Source of the DNA: Candidatus Blautia stercorigallinarum | GTDB lineage: Bacteria > Bacillota > Clostridia > Lachnospirales > Lachnospiraceae | Assembly (NCBI GenBank): GCA_019112785.1 | Contig: DXIQ01000035.1 | Span: forward strand, 1 to 49,794 | DNA: 49,794 bases | Direction: 5' to 3' | Shown: one piece after another, positions 1 to 8,206 of the stretch | How positions within the stretch are numbered: position 1 is the first letter of the stretch | Layout of the letters: each line of letters opens with the position of its first letter | Program-made: the position numbers and the translations under genes | The notes under the pieces: generated by a model | The model's database searches: none | What the model was told of the DNA's origin: nothing | What the model saw: only the letters and a program-made list of their open reading frames with translations

Positions 1-28
1 CATCCATGGTTTTCATCTTTCTAGCCAT
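1..28 (-). CDS. Pyruvate:ferredoxin oxidoreductase, N-terminal fragment
   Basis: Only the first nine codons lie inside the window; the gene reads leftward off the edge. They encode MARKMKTMD, which matches the usual N terminus of the fused homodimeric pyruvate:ferredoxin (flavodoxin) oxidoreductase of Lachnospiraceae. That enzyme oxidises pyruvate to acetyl-CoA and CO2 and reduces ferredoxin in the cytoplasm. An AGGAGG ribosome site (39-44) sits 10 bases ahead of the ATG, and a promoter lies at 94-122. The next gene upstream on the same strand is an Rrf2 regulator, a plausible local controller. The call rests on nine residues plus context, so it is provisional. Confidence 0.5.
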
Positions 29-49
29 TTGATTTTTTCCTCCTTGAAA

Positions 50-64
50 ATTGTTTTGAACAAT
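50..64. promoter_or_regulatory. Short palindrome in the PFOR leader
   Basis: ATTGTT-TTG-AACAAT is a perfect 6-bp inverted repeat with a 3-base spacer. It lies between the PFOR promoter and its ribosome site. It could be an operator (the ATTGTT half resembles part of a Rex half-site) or a chance AT-rich palindrome. Nothing in the sequence settles this. Confidence 0.25.
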
Positions 65-93
65 ATTCCACTTCTAACCTGAAGTCTATGAGA

Positions 94-122
94 ATTATAG
101 CACGATTTAACAGGCATGTCTA
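94..122 (-). promoter_or_regulatory. Predicted promoter of the PFOR gene
   Basis: On the minus strand, TAGACA (117-122) and TATAAT (94-99) are separated by 17 bases, about 65 bases before the ATG at 28. This fits a sigma-A promoter with a perfect -10 box. It lies downstream of the Rrf2 gene terminator, so the PFOR gene has its own promoter. Confidence 0.5.
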
Positions 123-137
123 TTTATAAAAGCAAAG

Positions 138-173
138 AAAATCCAATGTTTTTACAAAAAAACATTGGATTTT
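138..173. terminator. Terminator after the Rrf2 gene
   Basis: A hairpin of about 16 bp, with AAAATCCAATG and CATTGGATTTT arms and an A/T-rich loop, lies just past the stop of the Rrf2 gene. On the minus strand it is followed by TTTTCTTTGCTTTT. It separates the Rrf2 transcript from the PFOR gene. Confidence 0.7.
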
Positions 174-210
174 CCCGGTTTTTTCTATACCTTTGTTTAC
201 TTTTACCGGC

Positions 211-615
211 CTATTCCATCTCCATGATTTCCTTTATAGAATGGACAGAAAGTTCTCTGGCAAGCTGTTTCTGGATCCGGTACAGCTCCCTGTGGACCTT
301 ACAGCTGGAATCTGATTGATTATGTACACAAGCCTTTTCCGGATTCATGCACTCGATCATATAAAAATCCGGTTCCACAGCCAGATATACATCCAGAAGG
401 GTAAGTTCACCCAGAGATTTCTTCAAGGCATATCCGCCGTTGCTGCCCCGGAAGCTTTTTACGATTTCTTTTTTCTCCAGTTTCTTCAATATTTTATAGA
501 CAAATGCCGGTGTCAGATCTTCCTTTTCACAGATCTGGTTCACACAGAGCTTTTCTCCTCCTGCCAGAGCCCGCACGATCCGCACCGCATAGTCGCACTC
601 TCTTGTAATTAACAT
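211..615 (-). CDS. Rrf2-family transcriptional regulator
   Basis: The protein of 134 residues is the normal length for the family. It starts MLITRECDYAVRIVRAL, the typical first helix of Rrf2 regulators, followed by a winged helix-turn-helix (about residues 24-66, with KSFRGSNGGYAL forming the wing). Three cysteines (89, 96, 105) lie where IscR and NsrR bind an Fe-S cluster, so Fe-S or redox sensing is likely, although the spacing is not exactly that of IscR. A longer in-frame extension to 783 exists, but the ATG at 615 is chosen because it has a GGAAGG ribosome site and begins the conserved domain. The promoter at 685-713 would also lie inside the extension. The target may be the adjacent PFOR gene; this is inference. 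Confidence 0.87.
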   Translation of the reverse strand: MLITRECDYAVRIVRALAGGEKLCVNQICEKEDLTPAFVYKILKKLEKKEIVKSFRGSNGGYALKKSLGELTLLDVYLAVEPDFYMIECMNPEKACVHNQSDSSCKVHRELYRIQKQLARELSVHSIKEIMEME

Positions 616-684
616 GAATAACTTTCCTTCCCTGTGGTTTACATTCAAGACTTCCCGGAGTGGCATCCGGGACTTTTGAGAAAT

Positions 685-713
685 ATTATACCAATCTGTA
701 CCGTAATTATCAA
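685..713 (-). promoter_or_regulatory. Promoter of the Rrf2 gene
   Basis: TTGATA (708-713) and TATAAT (685-690) on the minus strand have an exact 17-base spacer. The start of transcription falls near 678, giving a leader of about 60 bases. The promoter is divergent from the ABC-F gene promoter about 20 bp away, so a regulator bound here could affect both. Confidence 0.75.
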
Positions 714-733
714 GTTTTTTCTTCAAGAAAGGC

Positions 734-761
734 TTGCAAAATCCCGTTTTTACGGTACAAT
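734..761 (+). promoter_or_regulatory. Candidate promoter of the ABC-F gene
   Basis: TTGCAA (734-739) and TACAAT (756-761) are spaced by 16 bases, about 58 bases before the ABC-F start codon. It is one mismatch from consensus in the -10 and two in the -35. Confidence 0.5.
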
Positions 762-819
762 AGAAGAGATTATGCACCAACAAATCTTGAATAAGATAAA
801 AGTGAGGGAAATTTAAAAA

Positions 820-2451
820 ATGATCGCAGCAAATAATGTTACATTACGAATCGGTAAGAAAGCACTGTTTGAAGATGTCAATATTAAATTCACAGAAGGG
901 AACTGTTACGGCCTGATCGGAGCCAACGGAGCCGGAAAATCCACTTTTCTGAAGATCCTTTCCGGACAGCTGGAAACCACCAAGGGCGATATCACCATTA
1001 CCCCGGGCCAGCGTCTCTCCTTCCTGCAGCAGGACCACTTTAAATATGACGCCTATCCGGTGCTGGATACTGTTATCATGGGAAACCAGCGTCTCTATGA
1101 TATCATGAAAGAAAAGGAAGCCATTTATGCAAAGGAAGACTTTACAGATGAAGATGGTATCCGTGCCAGCGAGCTGGAAGGCGAGTTTGCAGAGATGAAC
1201 GGCTGGGAAGCAGAATCTGACGCCGCTACACTGTTAAACGGATTAGGTATCGAAACAGATCTTCATTATGCTCAGATGGCAGACTTAAACGGCAGCCAGA
1301 AGGTAAAAGTCCTTCTTGCCCAGGCTCTTTTCGGAAATCCGGATATCCTGCTTTTGGACGAGCCTACCAACCACCTGGATCTGGACGCCATTGAATGGCT
1401 GGAAGAATTTCTTATCAACTTCGACAATACGGTCATCGTAGTATCTCATGACCGTTACTTCTTAAATAAGGTATGTACTCATATCGCCGACATTGATTAT
1501 GGAAAGATCCAGCTCTATGCCGGAAACTATGATTTCTGGTATGAGTCCAGTCAGCTTCTTATCAAACAGATGAAAGAAGCCAACCGTAAAAAAGAAGAGA
1601 AGATCAAAGAGCTCCAGGAGTTTATCTCCCGGTTCTCCGCCAATGCTTCTAAATCCAAACAGGCAACTTCCAGAAAACGTGCCCTGGAAAAGATCCAGCT
1701 AGATGAGATCCGTCCTTCCAGCAGAAAATATCCATACATCGATTTCCGTCCCAACCGTGAGATCGGAAACGAGGTACTGATGGTAGAGGGACTTTCCAAG
1801 ACCATTGACGGTGTGAAAATTCTGGACAATATTTCCTTTACCCTTGGAAGGGAAGACAAAGTTGCCTTTGTAGGCGGCAACGAAAGAGCCAAGACCGTGC
1901 TGTTCCAGATCCTTATGGGAGAGATGGAGCCGGATGAGGGAACTTATAAATGGGGTGTTACCACCTCTCAGTCTTATTTCCCTAAAGACAACACAAAAGA
2001 GTTTGACAATGACCTGACCATCGCAGACTGGCTGACCGGCTATTCTGAGATCAAGGACGCCACCTATGTCCGTGGATTCCTGGGACGTATGCTTTTCCCC
2101 GGGGAAGACGGAGTGAAAAAGGTCCGGGTTCTTTCAGGAGGAGAAAAGGTAAGATGTCTCCTTTCCAAAATGATGATCTCCGGCGCCAATGTACTGATCT
2201 TTGACGAGCCTACCAACCATCTGGATATGGAGTCTATCACAGCACTGAACAATGGTATGATCAAATTCCCGGGAGTGATCCTGTTTGCTTCCCACGACCA
2301 TCAGATCGTACAGACCACAGCCAACCGTATCATGGAAATCCTTCCAAACGGCGCTATGATCGACAAGATCACCACCTATGACGAATATCTGGCTAATGAT
2401 GAAATGGCAAGAAAACGTACTGTCTACACCATGACCCAGGAAGATAATTAA
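820..2451 (+). CDS. ykpA: ABC-F family ATPase, YkpA/YbiT type
   Basis: This soluble protein of 543 residues has two ABC cassettes and no membrane segments, which defines the ABC-F group that acts on ribosomes. Cassette 1 has a Walker A GANGAGKST (34-42), a Walker B LLLDEPTNHLD and an unusual signature LNGSQ. A charged linker (about 245-300) joins the cassettes. Cassette 2 has a degenerate P-loop (GGNERAKT, lacking the usual glycine) but an intact LSGGE signature and DEPTNHLD. The same pattern is seen in B. subtilis YkpA, to which the protein is very similar throughout, so this is a family trait and not damage. YkpA's cellular role is poorly defined; resistance or translation-factor activity cannot be inferred. 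A terminator follows directly, so the gene is probably monocistronic. Confidence 0.93.
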   Translation: MIAANNVTLRIGKKALFEDVNIKFTEGNCYGLIGANGAGKSTFLKILSGQLETTKGDITITPGQRLSFLQQDHFKYDAYPVLDTVIMGNQRLYDIMKEKEAIYAKEDFTDEDGIRASELEGEFAEMNGWEAESDAATLLNGLGIETDLHYAQMADLNGSQKVKVLLAQALFGNPDILLLDEPTNHLDLDAIEWLEEFLINFDNTVIVVSHDRYFLNKVCTHIADIDYGKIQLYAGNYDFWYESSQLLIKQMKEANRKKEEKIKELQEFISRFSANASKSKQATSRKRALEKIQLDEIRPSSRKYPYIDFRPNREIGNEVLMVEGLSKTIDGVKILDNISFTLGREDKVAFVGGNERAKTVLFQILMGEMEPDEGTYKWGVTTSQSYFPKDNTKEFDNDLTIADWLTGYSEIKDATYVRGFLGRMLFPGEDGVKKVRVLSGGEKVRCLLSKMMISGANVLIFDEPTNHLDMESITALNNGMIKFPGVILFASHDHQIVQTTANRIMEILPNGAMIDKITTYDEYLANDEMARKRTVYTMTQEDN

Positions 2452-2474
2452 ACTCTGATAAAATAGTTTACAGA

Positions 2475-2513
2475 AAAGCCGCTGTATTGGGTTTCTGCCC
2501 GTCCAGCGGCTTT
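2475..2513. terminator. Bidirectional terminator between ABC-F and AraC genes
   Basis: A 10-bp GC-rich stem (AAAGCCGCTG paired with CAGCGGCTTT) lies between two convergent genes. T-runs are short on both sides. Confidence 0.7.
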
Positions 2514-2544
2514 CCCTCTGCCCGGAGTCCGGACTGGAAGGTTT

Positions 2545-3450
2545 TTAAGAAGTACCTTTTCCAGCCTTTATGGTCTGCTGTTCCGGCTGGATCTTCATAT
2601 CCCGGAATTCTTTCGGGGAAATCCCGTACTCCTTTTTGAAAGCCCGGTAAAAACTGGAATAATCCTTAAAACCAAACATCAGATAAGCCTTTGTAATGCT
2701 GATGTTGCTGAGTATGGCATCCTGGCAGGCAGCCAGGCGTTTCTTCATAATATACTGATGAATAGAGATTCCTGTATTTTCCTTAAAAATATGGGCAATA
2801 TGATATTTACTGGCATAAAACTTCCCTGCCAGACGTTCCAGGGATAGATCCTGGTCCAGCTGGGTATCTATATACTGGATAATATTTTCATAAAGATTCT
2901 GGTCTTCTTTCAGCTTTCTGGGATGGTTTTTCTCATACGCCATCCGGCTCAGATGAAGAAAAAGGTCGCAGATGCCAATGAAGATTTTTTCATCTTTTCC
3001 AAAACGGTCCCAGTGGATTTCCTCGATCAGGTGAAAAATCCTGGACTGGATACTGCTGAAGGCAACGGCGTCATTGTGAAAAACGTACTGGCCCTTATCT
3101 CTGGCAAGGCGGATAATATAAAAGTAATCTTCCGACATCTGGCGGATCCGCTGATAATAATCTATACTGATCCAGAAAACAAAACGGCTGTAAGGCTTCT
3201 CTGAATCATGGATCACTGCTTTGTGATGGATCCCCGGGGGGATCACCACTACATCTCCAGCCTTCAGGTCATAGAGTTGTTTTTCAATAAGGTAGGAAAC
3301 CGTTCCTTCCAGGAAAAAATAAAACTCGTAATAGTCATGGGTATGGCTGTCTACATTGGCCATGTGGCTGTCGCTGTAATAATAAAGTTCATAATCTTTG
3401 GACAGCATATACTGTCTGGTCAAAAACTGTGTTTTCAGGTTTTTTTTCAT
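2545..3450 (-). CDS. AraC-family regulator, likely of hexuronate genes
   Basis: The protein has 301 residues. An N-terminal cupin sensor (about 25-110, with HTHDYYEFYFF and a GDVVVIPPGIHH turn) is followed by a C-terminal double helix-turn-helix AraC domain (about 185-285, ending in FKKEYGISPKEFR). It is transcribed divergently from uxuA-uxuB with only 154 bases between start codons, the usual arrangement for a local sugar-acid regulator. I infer that it responds to glucuronate, fructuronate or a related intermediate and controls the uxu promoter. No ligand can be read from the sequence. It is separated from the ABC-F gene by a terminator. Confidence 0.88.
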   Translation of the reverse strand: MKKNLKTQFLTRQYMLSKDYELYYYSDSHMANVDSHTHDYYEFYFFLEGTVSYLIEKQLYDLKAGDVVVIPPGIHHKAVIHDSEKPYSRFVFWISIDYYQRIRQMSEDYFYIIRLARDKGQYVFHNDAVAFSSIQSRIFHLIEEIHWDRFGKDEKIFIGICDLFLHLSRMAYEKNHPRKLKEDQNLYENIIQYIDTQLDQDLSLERLAGKFYASKYHIAHIFKENTGISIHQYIMKKRLAACQDAILSNISITKAYLMFGFKDYSSFYRAFKKEYGISPKEFRDMKIQPEQQTIKAGKGTS

Positions 3451-3544
3451 AATTTTCCTTTTCTCCGGAGGATTTTATATAGATATCTGTATTTATTTTA
3501 GTACAAAACCACAACTTTTACAATGTATACAACAAAGTTATCAA

Positions 3545-3573
3545 TTGGTTTTTTTTGGTTTGTTCATTATAAT
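3545..3573 (+). promoter_or_regulatory. Promoter of uxuA-uxuB
   Basis: TTGGTT (3545-3550) and TATAAT (3568-3573) have a 17-base spacer, and the ATG follows about 30 bases later with a GAGAGG ribosome site. Just upstream lies the 8-base palindrome TGTATACA (3524-3531), within reach of an activator binding next to the weak -35. The AraC protein is the obvious candidate to bind there. Confidence 0.7.
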
Positions 3574-3604
3574 GAAATCATAAATCGAAAGAGAGGTATT
3601 TATT

Positions 3605-4684
3605 ATGGAAATGACAATGCGCTGGTATGGCAAAGACCACGACACTGTAACTCTGGAACAGATCCGTCAGAGCTGCTATGTAAAGGGGATCATCACAACT
3701 CTGTACGACAAAATGCCAGGTGAAGTATGGACTCTGGATGAGATCATGGCAATGAAAAAAGAAGTGGAAGACGCCGGTCTTCATCTTGCAGGTATCGAAA
3801 GTGTTAACGTAAGCGACGCTATCAAAACAGGCGCTCCGGAACGTGACAAAGATATTGAAGCTTACATTGAAACACTGGAAAATCTCGGCAAAGCTGACAT
3901 CCATATGGTATGTTACAACTTCATGCCTGTATTTGACTGGACAAGAACAGAGCTGGAGCGTAAAAGAGACGACGGATCTACAGTTCTGGCTTACAACCAG
4001 GACACCATCGACAGCATGGATCCTGAAAAAATGTTTGACAGTATTAAAAACGATATGAACGGCACTGTAATGCCAGGCTGGGAACCGGAACGTATGGAGA
4101 AAGTAAAAGAACTCTTCGCTCTGTACAAAGATGTGGATGAAGAAAAACTTTTTGACAATCTGGTATATTTCCTGAAAGCCATCATGCCTGTATGCGACAA
4201 ATACGACATCAACATGGCGATCCACCCGGATGATCCTTCCTGGAGTGTATTCGGACTGCCCCGTATCATTTCCACTCAGGAAAAACTGAAAAGAATGATG
4301 GACGCTGTTCCAAACAAACACAACGGTGTGACATTCTGCATGGGATCCTACGGAACCAACTTAAACAACGACCTGATCGCAACCATCAAAATGCTGAAAG
4401 GCCGTATCCACTTCGCCCATGTAAGAAATCTTCGTTTCAACGATGGCATGAGAGATTTTGAGGAAAGCGCTCACTTAAGTTCTGATGGAACCTTTGATAT
4501 GTACGCAGTAGTAAAAGCTCTGTACGAATCCGGATTTGACGGACCGATCCGTCCTGACCATGGCCGTATGATCTGGGGCGAAAAAGCAATGCCCGGATAC
4601 GGACTTTATGACCGTGCTCTTGGAGCAGCTTACATCTGCGGACTCTGGGAAGCAGTGGAGAAACAGGCTAAAGAAGCAAAATAA
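3605..4684 (+). CDS. uxuA: Mannonate dehydratase
   Basis: UxuA (EC 4.2.1.8) dehydrates D-mannonate to 2-keto-3-deoxy-D-gluconate in the cytoplasmic hexuronate pathway. The 359 residues fit the Gram-positive form (E. coli UxuA is a little longer). Expected metal-binding positions are visible: His207 in AIHPDDP, Cys245 in TFCMGSYG, His272 in HFAHVRN and Asp318-His319 in RPDHGR. The start is set by a GAGAGG site. uxuB follows after 23 bases, with its own AAAGGA site, so the two form an operon, probably under the divergent AraC regulator. Confidence 0.96.
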   Translation: MEMTMRWYGKDHDTVTLEQIRQSCYVKGIITTLYDKMPGEVWTLDEIMAMKKEVEDAGLHLAGIESVNVSDAIKTGAPERDKDIEAYIETLENLGKADIHMVCYNFMPVFDWTRTELERKRDDGSTVLAYNQDTIDSMDPEKMFDSIKNDMNGTVMPGWEPERMEKVKELFALYKDVDEEKLFDNLVYFLKAIMPVCDKYDINMAIHPDDPSWSVFGLPRIISTQEKLKRMMDAVPNKHNGVTFCMGSYGTNLNNDLIATIKMLKGRIHFAHVRNLRFNDGMRDFEESAHLSSDGTFDMYAVVKALYESGFDGPIRPDHGRMIWGEKAMPGYGLYDRALGAAYICGLWEAVEKQAKEAK

Positions 4685-4707
4685 AAAGAAAGGATCGTGT
4701 GTAAATT

Positions 4708-6318
4708 ATGAAACTGACTTTAGAAGGTCTGAAAAACACAAAGGACTGGGAAGCAGCAGGTATCGTTCTTCCTTCCTATGATGTAGAAAAAGTAGCTGAA
4801 AACACAAAGAAAGCTCCTGTCTGGGTACATTTCGGAATCGGCAATATTTTCCGTATCTTTATCGGCGGACTGGCTGACACTCTGATCTCCAAGGGAGACG
4901 CAGACAAAGGTATCACCTGTGTGGAAACCTTCGATTTTGACGTAGTGGACAAAATCTATCGTCCTTATGACAATCTGGTACTGGCTGTTACCTTAAAAGC
5001 TGACGGCTCTACAGACAAAAAAGTCTTAGGTTCTCTTACTGAAGCTATCAAAGCTCAGTCTCAGGTACCGGAAGACTGGAACCGCTTAAAAGAAATTTTT
5101 GTAAATCCTGAATTACAGATGATCTCCTTCACCATCACAGAAAAAGGTTATGCTTTAAAAGGCGCAGACGGAAATTACTTCCCATTTATCCAGGCTGACA
5201 TTGACAACGGCCCGGAAAAACCGGGAGCTGCTATGGCTGTTGTATGTGCTCTGCTCTTTGAGCGTTACAAAGCCGGAAAATATCCTCTGGCAGTAGTTTC
5301 TATGGATAACTGCTCTCACAATGGCGAGAAACTCCAGAATTCTATCACCACTATGGCTAAAGAATGGCTGGCAAAAGGTTTTGTAGATCAGGGATTCATC
5401 GACTACATTTCTGATGAGAAACAGGTTTCCTTCCCATGGTCTATGATCGACAAGATCACACCAAGACCTGCTGATTCTGTATGCGCGGATCTGGAAAAAG
5501 CCGGAGTAGAAGACATCGCTCCAGTTATTACTTCCAAGAGAACTTATATTGCTCCTTTCGTAAACGCAGAAGGACCTCAGTACCTGGTAATCGAGGACAA
5601 GTTCCCCAACGGAAGACCTGCCCTGGAAAAAGCCGGCGTATATATGACTGACAGAGACACTGTTAATAAAGTAGAGAGAATGAAGGTTACTACCTGTCTG
5701 AATCCTCTCCACACAGCTCTGGCCGTATACGGCTGTGTACTGGGTTACACACTGATCGCTGATGAGATGAAAGATCCTCAGTTAAATAAACTGGTTCATG
5801 AGATCGGTCCTGTAGAAGGCATGCCCGTTGTTACAGATCCCGGCATTCTCTCTCCTGCTGATTTCGTTGACGAAGTTATCAACGTAAGGATCCCGAATCC
5901 GTTTATGCCGGATACACCGCAGCGTATCGCAACAGATACTTCACAGAAAGTAGGTATCCGTTATGGCGAAACTATTAAATCCTATGTAGAAAAATACGGC
6001 GACGCCAAAAAGCTTACTGCTATTCCTCTGGCAATCGCAGGATGGTGCAGATATCTCCTTGGCGTAAATGACGAAGGTGAAAAATTTGAGCTGTCTGCTG
6101 ATCCAATGCTTCCTGAGCTGTCCAAAGCATTGGAAGGCATTGAGGTAGGCAAACCGGAAACTTACACCGGACAGTTAAAATCTATTCTTTCCAACGCCAA
6201 CATCTTCGGAATCGACCTGTATCAGGCAGGTATCGGTGACAAGATCGAGGAAATGTTCAAAGAAGAGATCGCCGGACCCGGGGCCGTAAGAGCTACTTTG
6301 AAAAAATACATGGATTAA
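4708..6318 (+). CDS. uxuB: Mannitol dehydrogenase-family fructuronate reductase
   Basis: This polyol-specific long-chain dehydrogenase has 536 residues. It has an N-terminal nucleotide-binding domain (HFGIGNIFRIFIGGLADTL, about 42-60) and a C-terminal substrate domain with the family Lys...Asn...His signature (KVTTCLNPLHTALAVYG, near residue 330). The neighbourhood with uxuA makes D-mannonate oxidoreductase (EC 1.1.1.57, fructuronate to mannonate with NADH) the best call. Mannitol or tagaturonate activity is less likely but cannot be excluded from the sequence. No isomerase, kinase or aldolase gene of the pathway lies nearby. A strong terminator follows. Confidence 0.9.
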   Translation: MKLTLEGLKNTKDWEAAGIVLPSYDVEKVAENTKKAPVWVHFGIGNIFRIFIGGLADTLISKGDADKGITCVETFDFDVVDKIYRPYDNLVLAVTLKADGSTDKKVLGSLTEAIKAQSQVPEDWNRLKEIFVNPELQMISFTITEKGYALKGADGNYFPFIQADIDNGPEKPGAAMAVVCALLFERYKAGKYPLAVVSMDNCSHNGEKLQNSITTMAKEWLAKGFVDQGFIDYISDEKQVSFPWSMIDKITPRPADSVCADLEKAGVEDIAPVITSKRTYIAPFVNAEGPQYLVIEDKFPNGRPALEKAGVYMTDRDTVNKVERMKVTTCLNPLHTALAVYGCVLGYTLIADEMKDPQLNKLVHEIGPVEGMPVVTDPGILSPADFVDEVINVRIPNPFMPDTPQRIATDTSQKVGIRYGETIKSYVEKYGDAKKLTAIPLAIAGWCRYLLGVNDEGEKFELSADPMLPELSKALEGIEVGKPETYTGQLKSILSNANIFGIDLYQAGIGDKIEEMFKEEIAGPGAVRATLKKYMD

Positions 6319-6335
6319 TCATTACTCCTAAAAGA

Positions 6336-6379
6336 AAAAAGAGGACGCCGTCGCATTAATGCGGCAGCGTCCTCTTTTT
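6336..6379 (+). terminator. Terminator of the uxu operon
   Basis: AAAGAGGACGC pairs with GCGTCCTCTTTTT, and the loop holds a second palindrome, GCATTAATGC. The stem is followed by a T5 run. The loop sequence GTCGCATTA...TAATGCG resembles the arms of the hairpin repeat found at 17229, 35527 and 36546. On the minus strand it lies next to the receiver gene's 3' end. Confidence 0.85.
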
Positions 6380-6394
6380 ACGAAAAACTTTTTA

Positions 6395-6793
6395 TTACAT
6401 CCGGGCAGCTCTGTCCGCCTGCTGATATCGTTCTGCCCGGCGGAGCACTGCCCGGATACGGGCTATCATTTCTACTTTTCCCATAGTCCCGGACAGATAA
6501 TCGTCTGCCCCATGGTCAAAACACCGGACTTTTCTGGATCCATCATTTATATCTGATACCATGATCACAGGGATCTGAACATATTCAAAAGAATCCCTCA
6601 GTTCATCCAGGATATCCAGCCCTTTCTCTCCAGGCAGATCATAGTCCAGAAGGATCAGTTCCGGACGGCGGTGTTCTAAAACTTCCAGCAGTTCTTTCCC
6701 TGATGGGATCGCCTCTGATGTATAGCCGCAGGATTCCAGTGTATACATCAGAAATTTTCGGAATTCCCCCTTAGGTTCAATACAGTAAACCAC
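6395..6793 (-). CDS. Orphan single-domain response regulator (receiver only)
   Basis: The 132 residues contain a receiver domain and nothing else, so the protein has no DNA-binding or enzymatic output. The phospho-acceptor Asp is in LILLDYDLPGEKG, and a KVRCFDHGADDYL segment follows. The usual acidic pair near the N terminus is reduced to a single Glu (VYCIEPKGE), which may weaken Mg2+ binding. The start codon is GTG (6791-6793), supported by an AGGAG site and the absence of an upstream ATG. No histidine kinase is nearby. It may act by protein-protein contact or be a phosphate sink; a role is not established. Confidence 0.8.
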   Translation of the reverse strand: MVYCIEPKGEFRKFLMYTLESCGYTSEAIPSGKELLEVLEHRRPELILLDYDLPGEKGLDILDELRDSFEYVQIPVIMVSDINDGSRKVRCFDHGADDYLSGTMGKVEMIARIRAVLRRAERYQQADRAARM

Positions 6794-6937
6794 AGCTTTC
6801 CACTCCTATTTCTTTCTTACTTTTTTACCTTCTCATTGCTTTTTATGATACTTTCTCGTGTCTATCATTTTAACGATTTACTGTAAAGAAAAAAATCATG
6901 TTTTTGTAAATTTTCCGAAAACTTGCTATATTTGAGA

Positions 6938-7627
6938 TTATTCCCTTAGAGCCGGATCTTTTATGCCATTTGCCTCAAAAGCTTTCTGTCTGTCAATGCA
7001 GGTTCCGCATACCCCGCAGGGGCGTTCTTTTCCCTCATAACAGCTCCAGGTAAGCTGATATGGAACCTCCAGTTCCAGCCCCTTTGCTACGATCCGGGCC
7101 TTATTTTTATTGATAAAGGGCGCTTCTATATGGAGAGCTTTTCCGCTGCCTTCCCAGACTGCCTGGTCCATACTTTCGTAAAAAGCCTGGCTGCAGTCCG
7201 GATAAGCATTTCCCGCCGCATCATCCATGTGGGCTCCATAATAGATCACCTGGCAGTCCAGGGACAGGGCAAGACTGGCGGCGCAGGACAAAAAGAGGCC
7301 GTTTCTAAAAGGCACATAAGTAGATACCGGCGCCCCTCCTGTCTGTGTCAGCTGTTCCCCATAAGAGGCCTCTGGGATTTCCTCCTGAGAGTGAGTAAGA
7401 AGGGAACAATCACTATAGGCAAAAATGGAGGTCAGATCCATTTCCAATCCTTTTATCCCATAATATTCCAGGATCTTCCTGGCCGCTTCTACCTCCTTTT
7501 CATGCTTCTGTCCATAAGAGATGGAAAGGGGGATCACATTTTCCTTCCCGTATTTTTCTATAGCGAGAACCAGACAGGTGGTACTGTCAATGCCTCCGCT
7601 GAATAAAACCATTGCTTTTTCTCCCAT
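6938..7627 (-). CDS. queC: 7-cyano-7-deazaguanine synthase
   Basis: QueC (EC 6.3.4.20) converts 7-carboxy-7-deazaguanine to preQ0 with ATP and ammonia, in queuosine biosynthesis. The 229 residues start with the PP-loop SGGIDST (10-16). The C-terminal zinc site has Cys196, Cys204, Cys207 and Cys210 (within CYEGKERPCGVCGTC). It is the last gene of the queT-queF-queC operon and starts 10 bases after queF, with an AGGAGG site. Neither queD nor queE, which supply its substrate, is in the window. Confidence 0.96.
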   Translation of the reverse strand: MGEKAMVLFSGGIDSTTCLVLAIEKYGKENVIPLSISYGQKHEKEVEAARKILEYYGIKGLEMDLTSIFAYSDCSLLTHSQEEIPEASYGEQLTQTGGAPVSTYVPFRNGLFLSCAASLALSLDCQVIYYGAHMDDAAGNAYPDCSQAFYESMDQAVWEGSGKALHIEAPFINKNKARIVAKGLELEVPYQLTWSCYEGKERPCGVCGTCIDRQKAFEANGIKDPALRE

Positions 7628-7637
7628 TTTTCCCCTC

Positions 7638-8135
7638 CTATCGGTTATCTACTTTTTCCGGGTACAGATCATGATGGGTCAGCCGGTCAAAAGCCACTTT
7701 TTCCCAGACAGTTCCCTGTTTCCCGTAGTTGCAGTAAGGATCAATGGAAATACCGCCTCTTGGCGTAAATTTCCCCCATACTTCGATATATTTCGGATCC
7801 ATCAGACGGATCAGGTCTTTCATGATAATATTTACACAGTCCTCATGAAAATCTCCATGATTCCTGAAACTGAAAAGGTACAGCTTCAGAGACTTGCTCT
7901 CTACCATCCGCTCACCGGGTACATAAGATATATAAATAGTGGCAAAGTCCGGCTGTCCTGTCATGGGACAGAGGCTGGTAAATTCCGGGCAGTTAAATTT
8001 CACAAAATAATCATTGTCCGGATGCTTGTTCGGAAAAGTTTCCAGTACCTCCGGGGCATAGTCTGATGGATAAGATACTTTCTTGTTTCCAAGAAGAGAT
8101 ATCCCCTCCAGTTCTTTTTCTGTTCTTCCACTCAT
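7638..8135 (-). CDS. queF: NADPH-dependent preQ0 reductase
   Basis: QueF (EC 1.7.1.13) reduces the nitrile of preQ0 to the aminomethyl group of preQ1. The 165 residues match the short, B. subtilis-type unimodular enzyme. The catalytic Cys56 and Asp63 sit in [12 protein letters not shown], and the NADPH-binding region [15 protein letters not shown] follows. It lies between queT and queC. A GC-rich hairpin, not a terminator, lies in the 71-base gap after queT. Confidence 0.96.
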   Translation of the reverse strand: MSGRTEKELEGISLLGNKKVSYPSDYAPEVLETFPNKHPDNDYFVKFNCPEFTSLCPMTGQPDFATIYISYVPGERMVESKSLKLYLFSFRNHGDFHEDCVNIIMKDLIRLMDPKYIEVWGKFTPRGGISIDPYCNYGKQGTVWEKVAFDRLTHHDLYPEKVDNR

Positions 8136-8175
8136 TTTTATTCACTCCTTAAATCCGTAACAGTTCATAATTTTT

Positions 8176-8201
8176 CCGGCCGGAGAATGCTCCCCGGCCG
8201 G
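8176..8201. other. GC-rich intercistronic hairpin between queT and queF
   Basis: Two CCGGCCGG blocks (8176-8183 and 8194-8201) are self-complementary and can form a strong stem in the mRNA. In the direction of transcription (minus) the stem is followed by A residues rather than a T-run, so it is unlikely to stop transcription. It may influence mRNA processing or relative expression of the genes. Confidence 0.45.
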
Positions 8202-8206
8202 CATTG

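Noticed and set aside
616-783. N-terminal extension of the Rrf2 protein
   Set aside because: It spans the likely promoter and carries no family homology.
8176-8201. Terminator between queT and queF
   Set aside because: The stem is strong but is followed by A residues in the direction of transcription.
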